Part shown: positions 11,999 through 23,126 of the stretch, in pieces
Layout of the letters: the number at the start of each line of letters is the position of its first letter
Position numbering within the stretch: the stretch's first letter is position 1
Assembly: GCA_002633025.1 (NCBI GenBank)
Contig: NMRB01000369.1
Span: forward strand, 22,515-86,514
Length of the DNA: 64,000 nucleotides
Direction: 5' to 3'
Source: Notospermus geniculatus
Taxonomy: Eukaryota > Nemertea > Pilidiophora > Heteronemertea > Lineidae
Program-made: the position numbers and the translations under genes
The notes under the pieces: generated by a model
Databases searched by the model: none
Seen by the model: the letters and a program-made list of their open reading frames with translations, nothing else
Told to the model about the DNA's origin: nothing

Positions 11999-12217
11999 GG
12001 GCCGATTTTTTAAACGATGACTAAGATAACCATCGGGTTTCATTAACCCTCAGTTGACAAACTGTTTGTTAATTGAAGTAATTTTTTCGATTTTATGAAT
12101 CGTTGATAGCCAAACATTCTAAAAGTCAAAATGTTTACTTTGGTTAATTCACGGTTTGTCAGAAAAGCCGATGGTTAAACCGCGGTTTACCTTAACTATC
12201 GTTTAAAAAATCGGCCC
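11999..12217. mobile_element. 219-bp MITE
   Basis: Inverted ends GGGCCGATTTTTTAAACGAT and their complement face each other, with a shorter imperfect inner repeat (GGTTAA-rich). No coding capacity; target duplication not clear. Confidence 0.6.
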
Positions 12218-12436
12218 CTTGAAGCGTATTATTATATTTGGGACGCCTTTAATCTGAAAACCGTTTTGAGATGCACGTCTGACTGCAACTTATACAGAAA
12301 CTGTACGAATTCCCCCATGGAGTGATCAACATTTTCCAAGTCAGTTTGAGAAGTTTGTTGTTTTTCCTGGCCATAATGGGCGTAGCCATGGGAATAGTCT
12401 TGACGGTCGCCAGTGCTTACTCGGCCGTTGTACTCG

Positions 12437-12693
12437 CGCGCAAATGGCGACAATGGGACACGGTCTCAATGGTCTAGTTATGAAGGTACTTGCTCGCCCT
12501 ATTGTATTTATATGCTCGCGCAAATGGCGACAATGGGACACGGTCTCAATGGTCTAATGTTATGAAGCTACTTGCTCGCCCTATTGTATTTATATGCTCG
12601 CGCAAATGGCGACAATGGGACACGGTCCCAATGGCCTAATGTTATGAAGCTACTTGCTCACCCTATTGTATCGCGCAAGTGACGACAATAGCA
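12437..12693. repeat. 80-82-bp tandem repeat, 3 units plus partial
   Basis: Units begin GCGCAAATGGCGACAATGGG at 12437, 12517 and 12599, with a degenerate fourth start near 12671. Units 2 and 3 differ by only a few bases, indicating recent expansion. Confidence 0.8.
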
Positions 12694-13655
12694 GTACTTC
12701 CACCTATCGAAAATCCCCGGGTTTTTTAGACCCGTGTACAAACATGCCAAATTGCCATATAAAAGTATCATTGGATAACAAGTTGATGAAGATCCGTTTT
12801 TAGTTTTGGCCCCCTAGTGGCAAAGTCAAGAACCAGATTTCGCCAAAATTTTGTGTGTGAGTTGCTATAGCAATAGAGGTAGATATGTGCAAAGTTTCAA
12901 AGGAATAGCTGAAACCATTACAAGAAGTGCCAATTTCGTAACTTCAGACAAACTTTGACCTCTGTGACCTTGAAAATTAGGTCAAATTAAAAACTGGGGT
13001 ATAGTGTTATGTATCCTCATTAGATATAGCCATGATAAAAATTTGATGAAGATCCGTCTCGTAGTTAGAGAGAAATGGCACTTTAGGTGATTTTGGTTTT
13101 GGCCCCCTGGTGGCAATGTCAAGAATCAGATTTCACCGAAATGCTATCTGTAAGTTGCTATAACCTTGAGGTACATGTGTACAAAGTTTCAACACGATAA
13201 CTCAAACCATTATCAAAATATAGCCCTTTGTAATTTTTCACAAAACGCCCCCTGGAGGCCAAAATAGGAATCCAACCGTGCTCAAAATCGAACTCGACCT
13301 AGATCGTAGGCCCATATATACACCCACCAAAGGCCAAAAAGATTCGTCAAAAAATAAAGGCGCTAGAGCGCTAACAAACCAAAGTTTACGTACGTACGTA
13401 CTGACGCACGACAGACCACCACTCAATGACCCCAACCACAGCATAAGCCCTGCTGGGCCTTGCGGCCAAGCGGGCTAAAAAACCCACCTCGCGCTTACAC
13501 CTATTTTCAATACATTACAATTGCATGCTGGCGAGCTCGCCGTGTCTAATAGACAGGGGGTTTTTAAACACGGGTGTATTAGACACGGCAAAAAATAGGT
13601 GTAAGCGCAAGAACCCCGGGTTTCACCCGGGGTTTTCGATAGGTGGAAGTACTGC
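12691..13655. mobile_element. TIR element containing a family A repeat
   Basis: The inverted ends GCAGTACTTCCACCTATCGA (12691) and the complement ending at 13655 extend through CCCGGG. Inside is a partial family A repeat (words AACTTTGACCTCTGTGACCT and CCCCCTGGTGGC) ending in a hairpin and A-run near 13485. Confidence 0.6.
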
Positions 13656-13813
13656 TTATGCGGAAACTGTCTGAACGGTCTCGTCTTTACCACGACTCAG
13701 TAACAACAACTGGCAATAGGAGCTGTCAGCGAGTTGACCACTAGGTGTCACTAGGGCCCAATTCAATGCATCTAGCGGACCCAGTCCACAGTGGGTTTTA
13801 ACGGTGAGAAAGA

Positions 13814-14477
13814 GCAAAAAAAAGATAATGGGATAAAACCTGTACCAGGTGTCTCCCAATACCATGGAGAATCGACACATGAAGAAACGAAAAAATCTGT
13901 TGGGAAATTTTTGTGAAAAACGTGTTTTTCAAATTCATGTACATTTTCCTGTACATTGTCCTGTACATTTATGTATATACAAAGTATATGACGAATTCCT
14001 TCCCGTAGTTTCCATTTTGCGGTCGATTTCACTTTTACAGGGTTCTCCATGGAGAACTAGGTGGAAATTACCGTAATTAATTCCCGCTGATAAAATATCA
14101 GATTGTTACTGGGGTTATTTTAACCCCTTATTATTGGACTTAGGACCAAGTATTGAATTTTAAGGGACAAACTCCCCCAATTTTGTGGTTTCGATATTTG
14201 ATTTGTTAAAATATATCTGGGTAGTTTCTATCAAATGGTCCATGGAGAATCTCGTAAAAGTGTAATCTAATGTAAAATGTGCTGAAAATAGAAACTACGG
14301 GTAGGACTTTGCCATATACTTTGTACTACATAAATGTACAGGAAAATGTACATGAATTTGAAAAACACGTTTTTCACAAAAATTTCCCAACAGATTTTTT
14401 TCGTTTCTTCATGTGTCGATTCTCCATGGTATTGGGAGACACCTGGTACAGGTTTTATCCCATTATCTTTTTTTTGC
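13814..14477. mobile_element. 664-bp foldback element
   Basis: Long arms (about 13814-14052 and 14240-14477) are reverse complements with moderate divergence, starting GCAAAAAAAAGATAATGGG. Apparent open frames on both strands here are by-products of the palindrome and mirror each other. No transposase. Confidence 0.7.
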
Positions 14478-14699
14478 AAACAGCAAATTCGTTTGTGATG
14501 TTGACTTATCCTGAAACCCCTACGCCTTCCAATAATAGGCTCGTCCTGTCTGTGTTATTCTGCCATGTATTGTATATCGCGAATGCACTGGGCATTAAAC
14601 GCAATTTTTAGGTCAACTAACGAATATTATGGGCCCAGAAGAAATCCGAAGCAGCAAACCACTCATTAGGCCTCCCTTGTAGATAACGGAAAGGTGTCT

Positions 14700-15697
14700 G
14701 CTCTATTCGCCTTATCTCAATTCGCCTTCTCTCATTTTGCCTTTTCTCATTTTGCCATTCCATATCTCGCCTTTTCTCAATTCGCCTTCGCCTAACTTGC
14801 CTTTGTATTATTCTGCCTTTGTCTTAACTTGCCTTACTCCCAATTCACCTTTATCTCATCTCGCCTCATCCCAAATCGCCTTCTCATATTTCGCCTTCGT
14901 TCTATTCTGCCTTTGTATTATTTTGCCTTTTCTCCTTTCGCATTTTCTCGATTAGCCTTTGTCCCATTTCACCTTCTTCCCAATTTGCCTTTTCTCATTT
15001 TGCCATTTCCCATCTCGCCTTTTCTCAATTTGCCTTCGCTTATCTTGCCTTTGTTTTATTCTGCCTTTGTCTTGACTGGCCTTTTCTCAATTCACCTTCG
15101 TCCCATCCTGCCACATCCTACTTTACCCTCTAATACATATTGCATTACTTCTCATCATACATATTATCAATGTTTGTTGAAAACTCACACGGAATAACTC
15201 TTTGACAAATGTTTGGGTGTAGAATATTAGTTTAAGGTCATGGAATGCAGTTTTTAAGAAAAGGTAAAATGAAACAAAGGCAAAATAGGAAAAGGTAAGA
15301 TGAGACTAAGGCAAGATGGAACAAGGCGAAATAGGAAGAAGGCAAAATAAGAGTAAGGCGAATAAAGACAAAGGCAAGATGAGAGAAGGCGAATTAGGAA
15401 GAAGGCAAATTTCGACAAATGCGAATTGAGACAAGGCAGACTAAGACAAGGCGAAAAAAGACAAAGGCAAATTAAGATAAAGGCAAAACTAGATAAGGCC
15501 ACTTAAGAAAAGGCAAAAAGATACAGAGGCAAAACAGGACAAGGCGTGGTAGAAAAAGGCAAATAGAGACAAAGGCAAAATGAGATAAGGCGAAGTAGGA
15601 GAAGGCGAAATGAGAGAAGGCGAATCGAGGAAAGGCGAAATGTACACTTTTTGAAGGCGAAATGGGAAAAGGCGAAATGAGATAAGGCGAATAGAGC
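14700..15697. repeat. Mirrored ~15-bp minisatellite (foldback)
   Basis: The left arm (14700-15120) is a degenerate tandem array of CGCCTTTTCTCATTT-type units. The right arm (15263-15697) is the same array in reverse complement (AAGGCGAAATGAGA-type units). The outer ends match exactly (GCTCTATTCGCCTTATCTCA and its complement). The 140-bp centre is unique. The whole could extrude as one long hairpin. Confidence 0.75.
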
Positions 15698-15939
15698 ATG
15701 TACCAACGGAAAATAATAGGCCAACAACCGTACCTCACCGGGTTGTTGCCGTTCATGCCCAGCGATGTAGGCCTATGTCCTCGCCCGAACCTCTACTCAT
15801 TGCACCGGTATAAGAAACGTAAATTGTAGGCCTACTATATAACTAGAAATTGGCTTGTCACCCAATTTGAAGGCCGCCCTTGCGTATTAGAAAAGTAGAG
15901 AGCGGTCACAGACTACAGCATACAAGTAATTAGTTGTCA

Positions 15940-16210
15940 AATGCAAAGAAATGTAGTATTTAACTTGAGCTGGCCAATGCAGGTATGTCTCTGCTCTGCG
16001 TAACCAACTGTGGTGAGGAGATCTAGATCATTCCAGCAGCTCAGTTCAAAACTACACTTCGTAAGTATTAGTTGGATATCAAATACGCCTACCTCAAAGC
16101 CATACCTCAGTAGGCCATGGGAGTAGGTCAGTTCAAACATAGTTTGATACCAAACATAGCTACCTTCGTTCAACCTACACCTGGTCTTGAAGTAGGACTC
16201 TAGACGCATC
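15940..16210 (+). repeat. Dispersed repeat shared with 36640-36950
   Basis: It contains GTAGGTCAGTTCAAAC, then a GTTTGATACCAAAC word, then CTACCTTCGTTCAACCTAC. Closely related units form a tandem array on the other side of the Polinton at 36.6-36.95 kb. Confidence 0.55.
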
Positions 16211-16292
16211 CGGCCCCGTGGCGCGTTAGCGCTGATTTCGCGCATGCGCACTTAAAACTTATACGGCCACTGTGAACTTGAATCAGCCGTAG

Positions 16293-16298
16293 AGACAG
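16293..16298. repeat. Left target-site duplication of the Polinton
   Basis: AGACAG directly precedes the left terminal inverted repeat and is repeated exactly at 35095-35100. A 6-bp duplication is the expected length for Maverick/Polinton integration. Confidence 0.93.
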
Positions 16299-16575
16299 AG
16301 TAGAGTAAAAATGGGAGTTTCAACCCAACTGAATTTTGACTGAAAAACTTTAACTGAGTTTTGACTGAAAACCAAACCTCACAAATCCCAAATTCCAACT
16401 GAAAAACAACTGAAAAACTTTAACTGAGTTTTGACTGAAAACCCAACTTCACAATCCTTCAAATTCCAACTGAAAAACAACTGAAAAACCCCCCAGTCAA
16501 AACTCAGTCAAAACTCACCTACACAACTTTTTAAATTTCCACATTTTCCAACTTTTCCATGTTGACAACTTTTCC
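16299..16575. repeat. Left terminal inverted repeat
   Basis: Aligned to the reverse complement of 34828-35094 it is essentially identical, except for a 10-bp insertion (near 16546-16555) in the left copy. It contains ~70-bp internal repeats built from CAACTGAAAAAC and TTAACTGAGTTTTGACTGAA words, the last unit partly inverted. Confidence 0.95.
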
Positions 16576-16930
16576 TCATATCACAACTCTGCCCACCAAA
16601 TCCCATGTTGACAACGTGTCTCAGTTCGTCCTGCCACCTGCTCACTCACCACATGTGACATGTCTGCCCACCTGTCCCCATCTGCCAGGTTTTCCATTTT
16701 GACAACTTTTCCACATGTTGTAACTCCACCAGTTATTTCACATTGTCCATCCTTGACAACTTTGTCTCATGTCTTCATGTCCAACCGCGCGTGTCCCCAC
16801 ATGTCTATATCTCACACATACAAAATGACATCTCTCGCCAAATATTCCAGACCTGCCTGCTTCCCTACACACATCCCCCCATCCACCTATGCTAAAATAG
16901 TCCACATGTACATGTTAACAACATGACTCA
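16576..16930. repeat. Subterminal extension of the left inverted repeat
   Basis: Degenerate copies of a TGACAACTTTTCC / CCACATGT word fill this part. Segments still match the right end in the inverted sense (CATCTGCCAGGT, and CCCCATCCAMCTATGCTAAA-type words). The left side is about 250 bp longer, so it expanded, or the right side shrank, after insertion or before mobilisation. Confidence 0.7.
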
Positions 16931-17136
16931 TCGACAATATGTACATAACCTAGTTACAAGAACCCCAGCGATGACACGCTCCAGCGTTTGACAATGTGAG
17001 CTGAGCTGAGCGAGTGAGTTCTTACATTGTGCATATCTCAGACGCTGTGAGAATCCTATTATGAGACGCACCCGCGGGTGCGTTGGACAATAGCATTAGT
17101 TCAAGTTGTTAAGGATAGATGGCGTAGGTGAATCTA

Positions 17137-17337
17137 ATGGAAAATGGGTCTCATGTAAGAATGGAGGAGGTCAATGGTGTCATCAGAGTAAACACGTGGT
17201 ATAGAATATATCAAATTCAGCCTATTGAAACAGAAAATGGGACTGCCTTTGTACTCACTTTTGTTGATGAAGATGGAGACACTTTGACAGTGTGTACCTC
17301 GTTAGCTCTCTTGGAACAAGACTATAATATTTTTTGA
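17137..17337 (+). CDS. Small terminal Polinton protein, paralogue of the right-end gene
   Basis: Sixty-six residues from ATG at 17137; an upstream in-frame GTG at 17128 is not a plausible eukaryotic start. The core WYRIYQIQ, then ENGTAFVLTFVDEDGD, then a TS motif matches the 101-residue minus-strand gene at 34392-34697 (WYKVLEHQ, NGEAMILTLVDKDD, FTSS). Both genes read inward from their terminal repeat. The left copy lacks about 30 N-terminal and 20 C-terminal residues. Function is unknown. The short beta-rich pattern could suit an OB-like nucleic-acid-binding fold, but that is only inference. AATAAA follows the stop at about 17372. Confidence 0.6.
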   Translation: MENGSHVRMEEVNGVIRVNTWYRIYQIQPIETENGTAFVLTFVDEDGDTLTVCTSLALLEQDYNIF

Positions 17338-17386
17338 TGTAAAAATTTGAAAATTAAAATTTTTCTATATAAATAAACACCCTCTT

Positions 17387-17414
17387 CTGTAAAAGGTTAT
17401 CTCAGCTTTTACAG
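17387..17414. terminator. Hairpin with 9-bp perfect stem after the first gene
   Basis: CTGTAAAAG (17387-17395) pairs with CTTTTACAG (17406-17414) around a 10-base loop, with weaker pairing continuing outward. It lies about 50 bases after the small gene's stop and 180 before the polymerase start. Two other convergent gene ends in the element have hairpins with 9-bp stems, so a role in 3'-end formation is plausible. Confidence 0.45.
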
Positions 17415-17539
17415 AGGGGTGGTGACCCTGAGATCCAAAGCTTCGCTCAATGTGAGGTCGCGGAGGAACTCGAATGACACTGTGGAGGTCTGGCGGGAGT
17501 GTGCTATGATCGAGTCGTCATTTATGGCTAAAGCCTAGC

Positions 17540-17547
17540 TATAAAAG
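17540..17547 (+). promoter_or_regulatory. TATA box candidate for the polymerase gene
   Basis: TATAAAAG lies 48 bases before the polymerase ATG (17595), a spacing that would allow a short leader. It is the best canonical TATA word in the left intergenic region. Confidence 0.45.
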
Positions 17548-17594
17548 ATGTGACTTATCGCATATCTAATAAAATTTTATTTTACATATAAGAA

Positions 17595-20438
17595 ATGACG
17601 ACACCGCTCGCTCATAACATACCCCCCGAAGGCCAGGGCGTTTACCCTGCTGAGGGACTCTCGACTGATGAACTGAAAGTTCTCGCATATAGAAACAGAG
17701 TCAAGAACTATGGCAGTCTGTCACGACAGATGCTACTTGAAAAACTGAGTCAGATCCCAGATGTTCCAACCGACGTTGTGATTGATAAACCACTTCCAGA
17801 TTTGAGTCAAATCGAAAAACGTGTCCTGGCTCAGCGTGTAGGAATTAAAAATATCAGACAGATACCTAAAGATGAGTTAAACGAACTATTGGACGGTTAC
17901 AATTTAGACATACCTCAAGTCAAACCTAAGCCTGTCAAACAACAGTTACAGCTGACATTGGAACAAATTTTAGCCAAGCCACTCAATGAGCTGACAGTAA
18001 AACAGCTCAAACAAGTAGCCAGGCACAACGAGTATTTTGGCTATTCAAAATTTACTAGAAAAGCAGATTTGATCAAGTTCCTGCAGGGTGACAAGCCAAT
18101 CAGACTTTTGAAACACCATTTAGTCAAACAGGCTGTAGATCTAGGGCTTGACATCACCCCAAAAATGACAAAGAAATTCCTTGCAGAGTGGCTTGATCAG
18201 CGCACAAAATTCCACAGATTTCAATCTGCTTTCAAAGGTTATGTCAATCACTATCAAATTGGAGGGCAGCCAAAAACAGGTATAAAAACGTTCATTGAAA
18301 AAATTTCAGATTTACTGCAAGCTAAACTGGCACAGGAAAACAAGGAAGGGCTTAAAGTTGGAATCGTGGTAAATATTTTAATGCGAAAAGGAACAGAGGT
18401 TAAGGAGTTTCAATTGAGGGTCATGAATGAGATTCTAGCTGTAGATCAGGAGCTTGATATTAACAAACTGATTGAGCAGCTCTTGACTGAAATGAAAAAT
18501 ATCGTAACCAAAGGTTCTAACTGGAAATTCCTTGAAATAACTGGCCTTGACTTGCATACTATAAAATATCAGCCACTTCAGGGCAGCTCGTATATTCCGC
18601 TTCCCATACCTATTCAGAAGAAATTAGCAGTGATTAATGTGAGAAATACTGATCAGAAATGTTTCAGATATAGCATAGAAGCAGCCTTACTTAATTTAGA
18701 TAAACATCAAGAGCGAGTGACAAACTATAACAAGCGTGAATTTGATAGCATGTTTAAGGGTCTAGAATATCCTGTTAAAATCAGGGATATTGACATATTT
18801 GAGAAAAACAACCCTGACATCGCAGTCAATGTCTACACATATATCCCCAGGGATACAGGAACATATATGATATATCCCATTTCACCCATGAGAGTTTCAG
18901 ATAAAATATTACCTGAAGATTCCTACATCAATCTCTTGTACTTTAAAGATGACACAATCGAGCCTGAACAGGACACAGTTGGCCAAGTGAAAGACAATGT
19001 TAATGCTCATTATGCATGGATTAGAAATTTCTCTAGACTAGTCGCAGCTAAAACGAAACATCATGATGCTACTAAAATATGCTTCAGATGTCTAAAAGTT
19101 GTTTCAGCTGAGTCAAAAGACCTCCGTGACAAAAGATTCGCAGAGCATATGGAAGTTTGTACGAAATTTGAATGCGTGAAAACCAGTCTACCGTCTGACA
19201 AAAATAACATCTTACGTTTTAAAGATAGCAGACCCCAACAAAAACATCCAATTGTGATTACGGCCGATTTTGAGTCGACGCTGAAAAAAGTGGACACAAA
19301 CCTAGGTGACAAAACTGTTCAGACTCAGCAGCATGTCCCAAACAGTTACTCCCTCTATGTTCAGTACGATATGTCCAAGAAAAATGAACTTTTTACCCAC
19401 ATTGAAGATGGGGACATCGCAGCACATTTTGCAGATAAAATCACGGCACTCTGCGAACAACTCGGGAAAGATATTTTACTCAGTCCTAAGCCCATGACTC
19501 CTTTAACTGTAGAAGAACAGAACCAATACAAATCAGCTACCAACTGCTATCTCTGTGACAAGGTATTCACGGACGATGATGCCAGAGTCCGAGATCATGA
19601 TCATTTCACAGGGGCATACAGAGGACCTGCTCATGCGAAATGCAATCTACAATTTCAGTCGCCAAAGTTCATCCCCGTTTATTTCCACAATTTATCTGGA
19701 TATGATGCACATCTGTTTGTTAAGAATTTGAAAGGTAAACTGAACGTGATTGCAAACAATTCAGAAGACTACATATCATTTTCTAAAATTCTACCTATCG
19801 AGACTGAAACAATTGAGATCAGATTTCTTGACTCACTTAGACTGATGCAGTCATCGCTTGACTCACTGGCTAAAAACCTACCAGATTCTGAGAAGATCAG
19901 CCTCAGACACCATTTCAAAGACAAATTTGACTTGGTCAATCAGAAAGGTATCTATCCATATGAGTGGGTAGACAACTTTGACAAATTAAACGAACCATGC
20001 CTGCCGAGCAGACAAGAGTTTTACTCGTCCCTCAATGACACGCATGTTTCCCATGCTGACTATGCACATGCTACTACCGTGTGGCAGGAATTCGACTGCA
20101 AAACATTCAAAGATTATCATAAAATTTACCTCGAAACAGATGTCTTACTCCTGGCTGACATCTTGGAGAACTTTAGGAATACATGCATGCGGATTTACAC
20201 ATTGGACCCAGCTTTCTTTTATACAGCTCCAGGACTTGCATGGCAGGCGATGTTGAAAATGACAGGCGTTCAATTAGAGCTGCTGACCGATGTAGAGATG
20301 TACAACTTTTTTGAGTTAGGAATTCGAGGAGGCATCTGTCAAGCGAGTCACAGACATGCTAGGGCTAACAATCCTGACATGAAAGACTTTGACCCAGAGT
20401 CACCCACAAGTTACATCACTTACCTCGATGCAAACAAT
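17595..20438 (+). pseudogene. POLB: Protein-primed family B DNA polymerase (pPolB), 5' part
   Basis: This would replicate the element from a protein primer. The first ~180 residues hold four short SAP/HeH-like helical repeats. A Cys/His cluster starts at residue 496 (CFRC..H..C). Exonuclease motifs follow: DFES (residues 558-561), NLSGYD and YLETD (about 845-849). An endonuclease VII-like Cys/His insertion (CYLCDKVF, then RDHDH, from residue 651) lies between the first two. The reading frame stops being polymerase at LDANN (ends 20438), in the middle of the palm motif, where a LINE is inserted. The remaining palm is at 21984-23117. About 1,325 residues would have been the original length, typical for the family. 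Confidence 0.93.
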
Positions 20439-21694
20439 CATGTGGTCTGCGGCAGCATGTCAGAGGCCCAACCCATGTTAAGGGCCATACACTCGATGTG
20501 GTTATAACGAAAGAGGCTAGCTCCTTAGTTTCCAGTTTGTCCGTTCTTGACCCGGGGATAGGAACTGATCACAACGCAGTTGTTTTTCAAATCTCGATAT
20601 CTAGGCCTTCCAGGCCGACCAAAACTGTTACTTATCGTAAATTCCGGTCCTTAGATGTTGAATCCTTTAATGATGATATAAAGCTCTCGGAAAGGCTGAC
20701 AACAACCAAAGGGAATGTACATCAACTGGTGGATGCGTACATCGATGGTATCCGAGAGCTTGTTGACGATCATGCTCCTGTCCGTCGGAAAACCATCACA
20801 TTGCGTCCCCACGCTCCATGGTACACGGATGAGCTACATGAAGCCAAGCGGGAAAAACGTCGCCTGGAGCGACAGTTCTTAAACTGAAAGCTAGAGGTTC
20901 ATCGACAAATGTTTAGGGCTCAGTGTCGTAGGGTGAATGAAATGCTTGTGAACACGAGGCGGGCTTATTTTCATGGAAAGATCGATAACTGTGGACGTGA
21001 TGTGCGTCAAATCAATAAGGTTGTCAGGCACCTCTTGGGAGAGTCATCCAATTTGACCCTTCCTCTTCACGACTCACCACTTCAGCTCGCCAACTGCTTC
21101 GGTTCTTTCTTCTCTGAGAAAATATCCAAGATTCGGGAGGCCATTGGGCATGTGCCTAACAATTGTATGACTGATATCTCAGAGTCAGTGCCTTGTTCAT
21201 TAGCAAATTTTGAACCAGCTAGTGCTGATGAAATTCGCAAGATCATAACATCTTGTGCTAATAAATCCTGCGCTCTGGACCCTTTGCCAACGTGGCTGTT
21301 GAAATCTTGTCTGGACAATGTACTTCCCATCATTATAAGTATTGTAAACTCTTCATTGAGTGAAGGTATTGTTCCTGACCGCCTAAAGGAGGCACACATC
21401 ACACCTCTCCTAAAGAAGGCAGGCCTTGACCCAGAAGTCAAGAAGAATTATCGTCCAGTATCTAATTTAAGCTTCCTCTCAAAACTTCTGGAGAGAGTTG
21501 TAAGCAGAAGGCTGGACCAGCATTTGAGTGCGAATTCACTCTTGGAGCCATTCCAGAGTGCCTACACCAAATCATGTTCGACTGAGACTGCACTCTTGCG
21601 GGTCAAATCCGATATCCTCAAAGCCATGGATAGGGGTGATGTTGGCATCTTAGTGATGCTGGATCTTTCGGCAGCCTTTGATACCCTCGATCAT

Positions 21695-21695
21695 N
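21695..21695. other. Single N, probable collapsed assembly gap
   Basis: The N joins mid-RT sequence to the extreme C-terminus of the same LINE ORF, so roughly 1 kb of element is missing. Either the assembly collapsed a gap or two LINE copies were joined. Confidence 0.8.
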
Positions 21696-21907
21696 TGGAA
21701 TGACCTGCCACTCCCACTGCGCCATATCAAAGAAGAAAACAGTTTTAAGACATCATTGAAAACTTATCTTTTTAAAGAGTTCTATCACTAATTGTTTTAT
21801 CTATGTTTTACTTTGTCTTACTTTCTCTATCGCATTTACATTTCTTTTATTGTAAAGTGCCTTTGAGCAATTAATTTTATTGGTAAGGGCACTGTAAAAT
21901 TTGGTAT

Positions 21908-21920
21908 TAATAATAATAAT

Positions 21921-21952
<32 letters not shown>

Positions 21953-21976
21953 ATTAATAATAATAATAATAATAAT
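21908..21976 (+). repeat. (AAT)n LINE 3' tail microsatellite
   Basis: Runs of AAT with occasional TTAAT breaks directly follow the LINE body and abut the duplicated AAACAAT. Such simple-repeat tails are usual for CR1/L2-type elements. Confidence 0.85.
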
Positions 21977-21983
21977 AAACAAT

Positions 21984-23117
21984 CTCTACGGCTATGCTAT
22001 GAGCCAACAGCTTCCACATTCAAACTTTAAATGGATGAAAGACTTTCAAAAATGGCAGTACATACCTTGCACGTTAGAAGTTGACTTAGAATATCCTGAA
22101 CAGCTTCATGACCTGCACAATGCATACCCACTGGCGCCTGAACACATGAATGACAAGCTAATCCCAAATTTGCACAACAAACAGAAATACATCCTACATC
22201 ATACTACCTTAAAGTTTTACCTGTCGCAAGGTCTCAAACTGACTAAAATTCACAGGGGTATTTCTTACACAGAGTCAGATTTCCTGAAAAAATATATTGA
22301 TTACAACACGTGCCTGAGAGCTCAAGCCAAAAATGATTTTGAGAAAGACTTTTTTAAGCTCATGAATAACTCAGTCTTTGGCAAGACTATGGAATCTGTG
22401 AGACGTAGGAAAGATATCACCCTGGCCACCAATGTTGGTCAGCTCAGAAAACTAGTGAACACCAACAACTACAGGTCTCACAAGATATTCAGTGAGGAGC
22501 TGGTCATGGTAGAGAGACAGACAGCAGAAGTGTATTTGAACAAACCCATTTATCTGGGACAGGCTATCCTGGATATCTCAAAAAACCATATGTACAATTT
22601 CCATTACAATCATGTCATGAAAAAATATCCAGATAGAGCGCGCCTGCTGTATACTGACACAGATTCACTGGTGTACCATGTGCAGACGGGTGACCTCTAT
22701 GCTGACATGAAAAACGATTCTCACCTGTATGATTTCTCAAACTTCCCACGAGCTCACTCACTGTACTCTGAGGAAAATAAAAAAGTGATTGGGAAATTCA
22801 AAGATGAAGAGGCTGGTGCTACAATTAAGGAATTCATCACTTTGAGGTCCAAACTGTATGCCTACACGACTGACAGAGTGGTTAAAAAATGCAAAGGCAT
22901 CAAGAAAAATGTTGTCAAAAATTAAATACCATTCGATGAGTACAAAAAGGTACTCCTAGACAAAGTACCCATTGAAAAACAGATGTTAGTCTTCAGAAGT
23001 CGTGATCATCAGCTGTACACTGAGAAAGTGAAAAAGGTCGCTCTGGACGCAGCTGATGATAAACGTATGATACTAACTGATGGTATGTCAACCCAAGCGT
23101 TGGGATATAAAAAATAG
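21984..23117 (+). pseudogene. POLB: Protein-primed family B DNA polymerase (pPolB), 3' part
   Basis: This is the continuation of the polymerase after the LINE. It begins with LYGYAMSQ, the rest of palm motif A. Motif B follows (FFKLMNNSVFGKTMES) and then motif C (LYTDTDS, holding the catalytic Asp pair). The frame is the one left at 20438. A second lesion is an in-frame TAA at 22923-22925, about 63 codons before the natural stop (TAG 23115-23117). Homologous-looking thumb sequence continues past it (YTEKVKKVALDA). With the LINE this makes two independent knockouts. Confidence 0.92.
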
Positions 23118-23126
23118 AACAAATAA

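Larger units (their letters stand above)
20439..21976 (+). mobile_element. 5'-truncated CR1/L2-type non-LTR retrotransposon
   Basis: The fragment opens inside the endonuclease domain (GHTLDVVITKEASS, then TDHNAVVF, the C-terminal catalytic motif). It continues through a linker to reverse transcriptase (KNYRPVSNLSFLSKLLERV, DLSAAFDTLDH). An in-frame TGA at 20885-20887 breaks the frame. A single N at 21695 replaces the rest of the RT, including the catalytic YxDD. After it comes the typical ORF end (WNDLPLPLRHIKEENSFKT) and an (AAT)n tail at 21908-21976. AAACAAT is present on both sides (20432-20438, 21977-21983), a likely 7-bp target duplication. Confidence 0.88.

Noticed and set aside
13772-14611. 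Mirror-image open frames on both strands
   Set aside because: They repeat the same peptide words because the 664-bp foldback reads the same both ways.
14700-15120. CRISPR-like array
   Set aside because: Short degenerate units without spacers of constant length, in a eukaryotic context.
14737-15756. Several Leu/Phe/Pro-rich frames resembling membrane proteins
   Set aside because: They are translations of the ~15-bp minisatellite arrays.
17128-17136. GTG start for the left small gene
   Set aside because: Eukaryotic genes rarely start at GTG; the next in-frame ATG at 17137 is used. The same reasoning applies at 34706.
20439-21694. Endonuclease/RT frames as part of the Polinton polymerase
   Set aside because: They belong to a LINE: polymerase motif A is split exactly at the duplicated AAACAAT and resumes after the (AAT)n tail.
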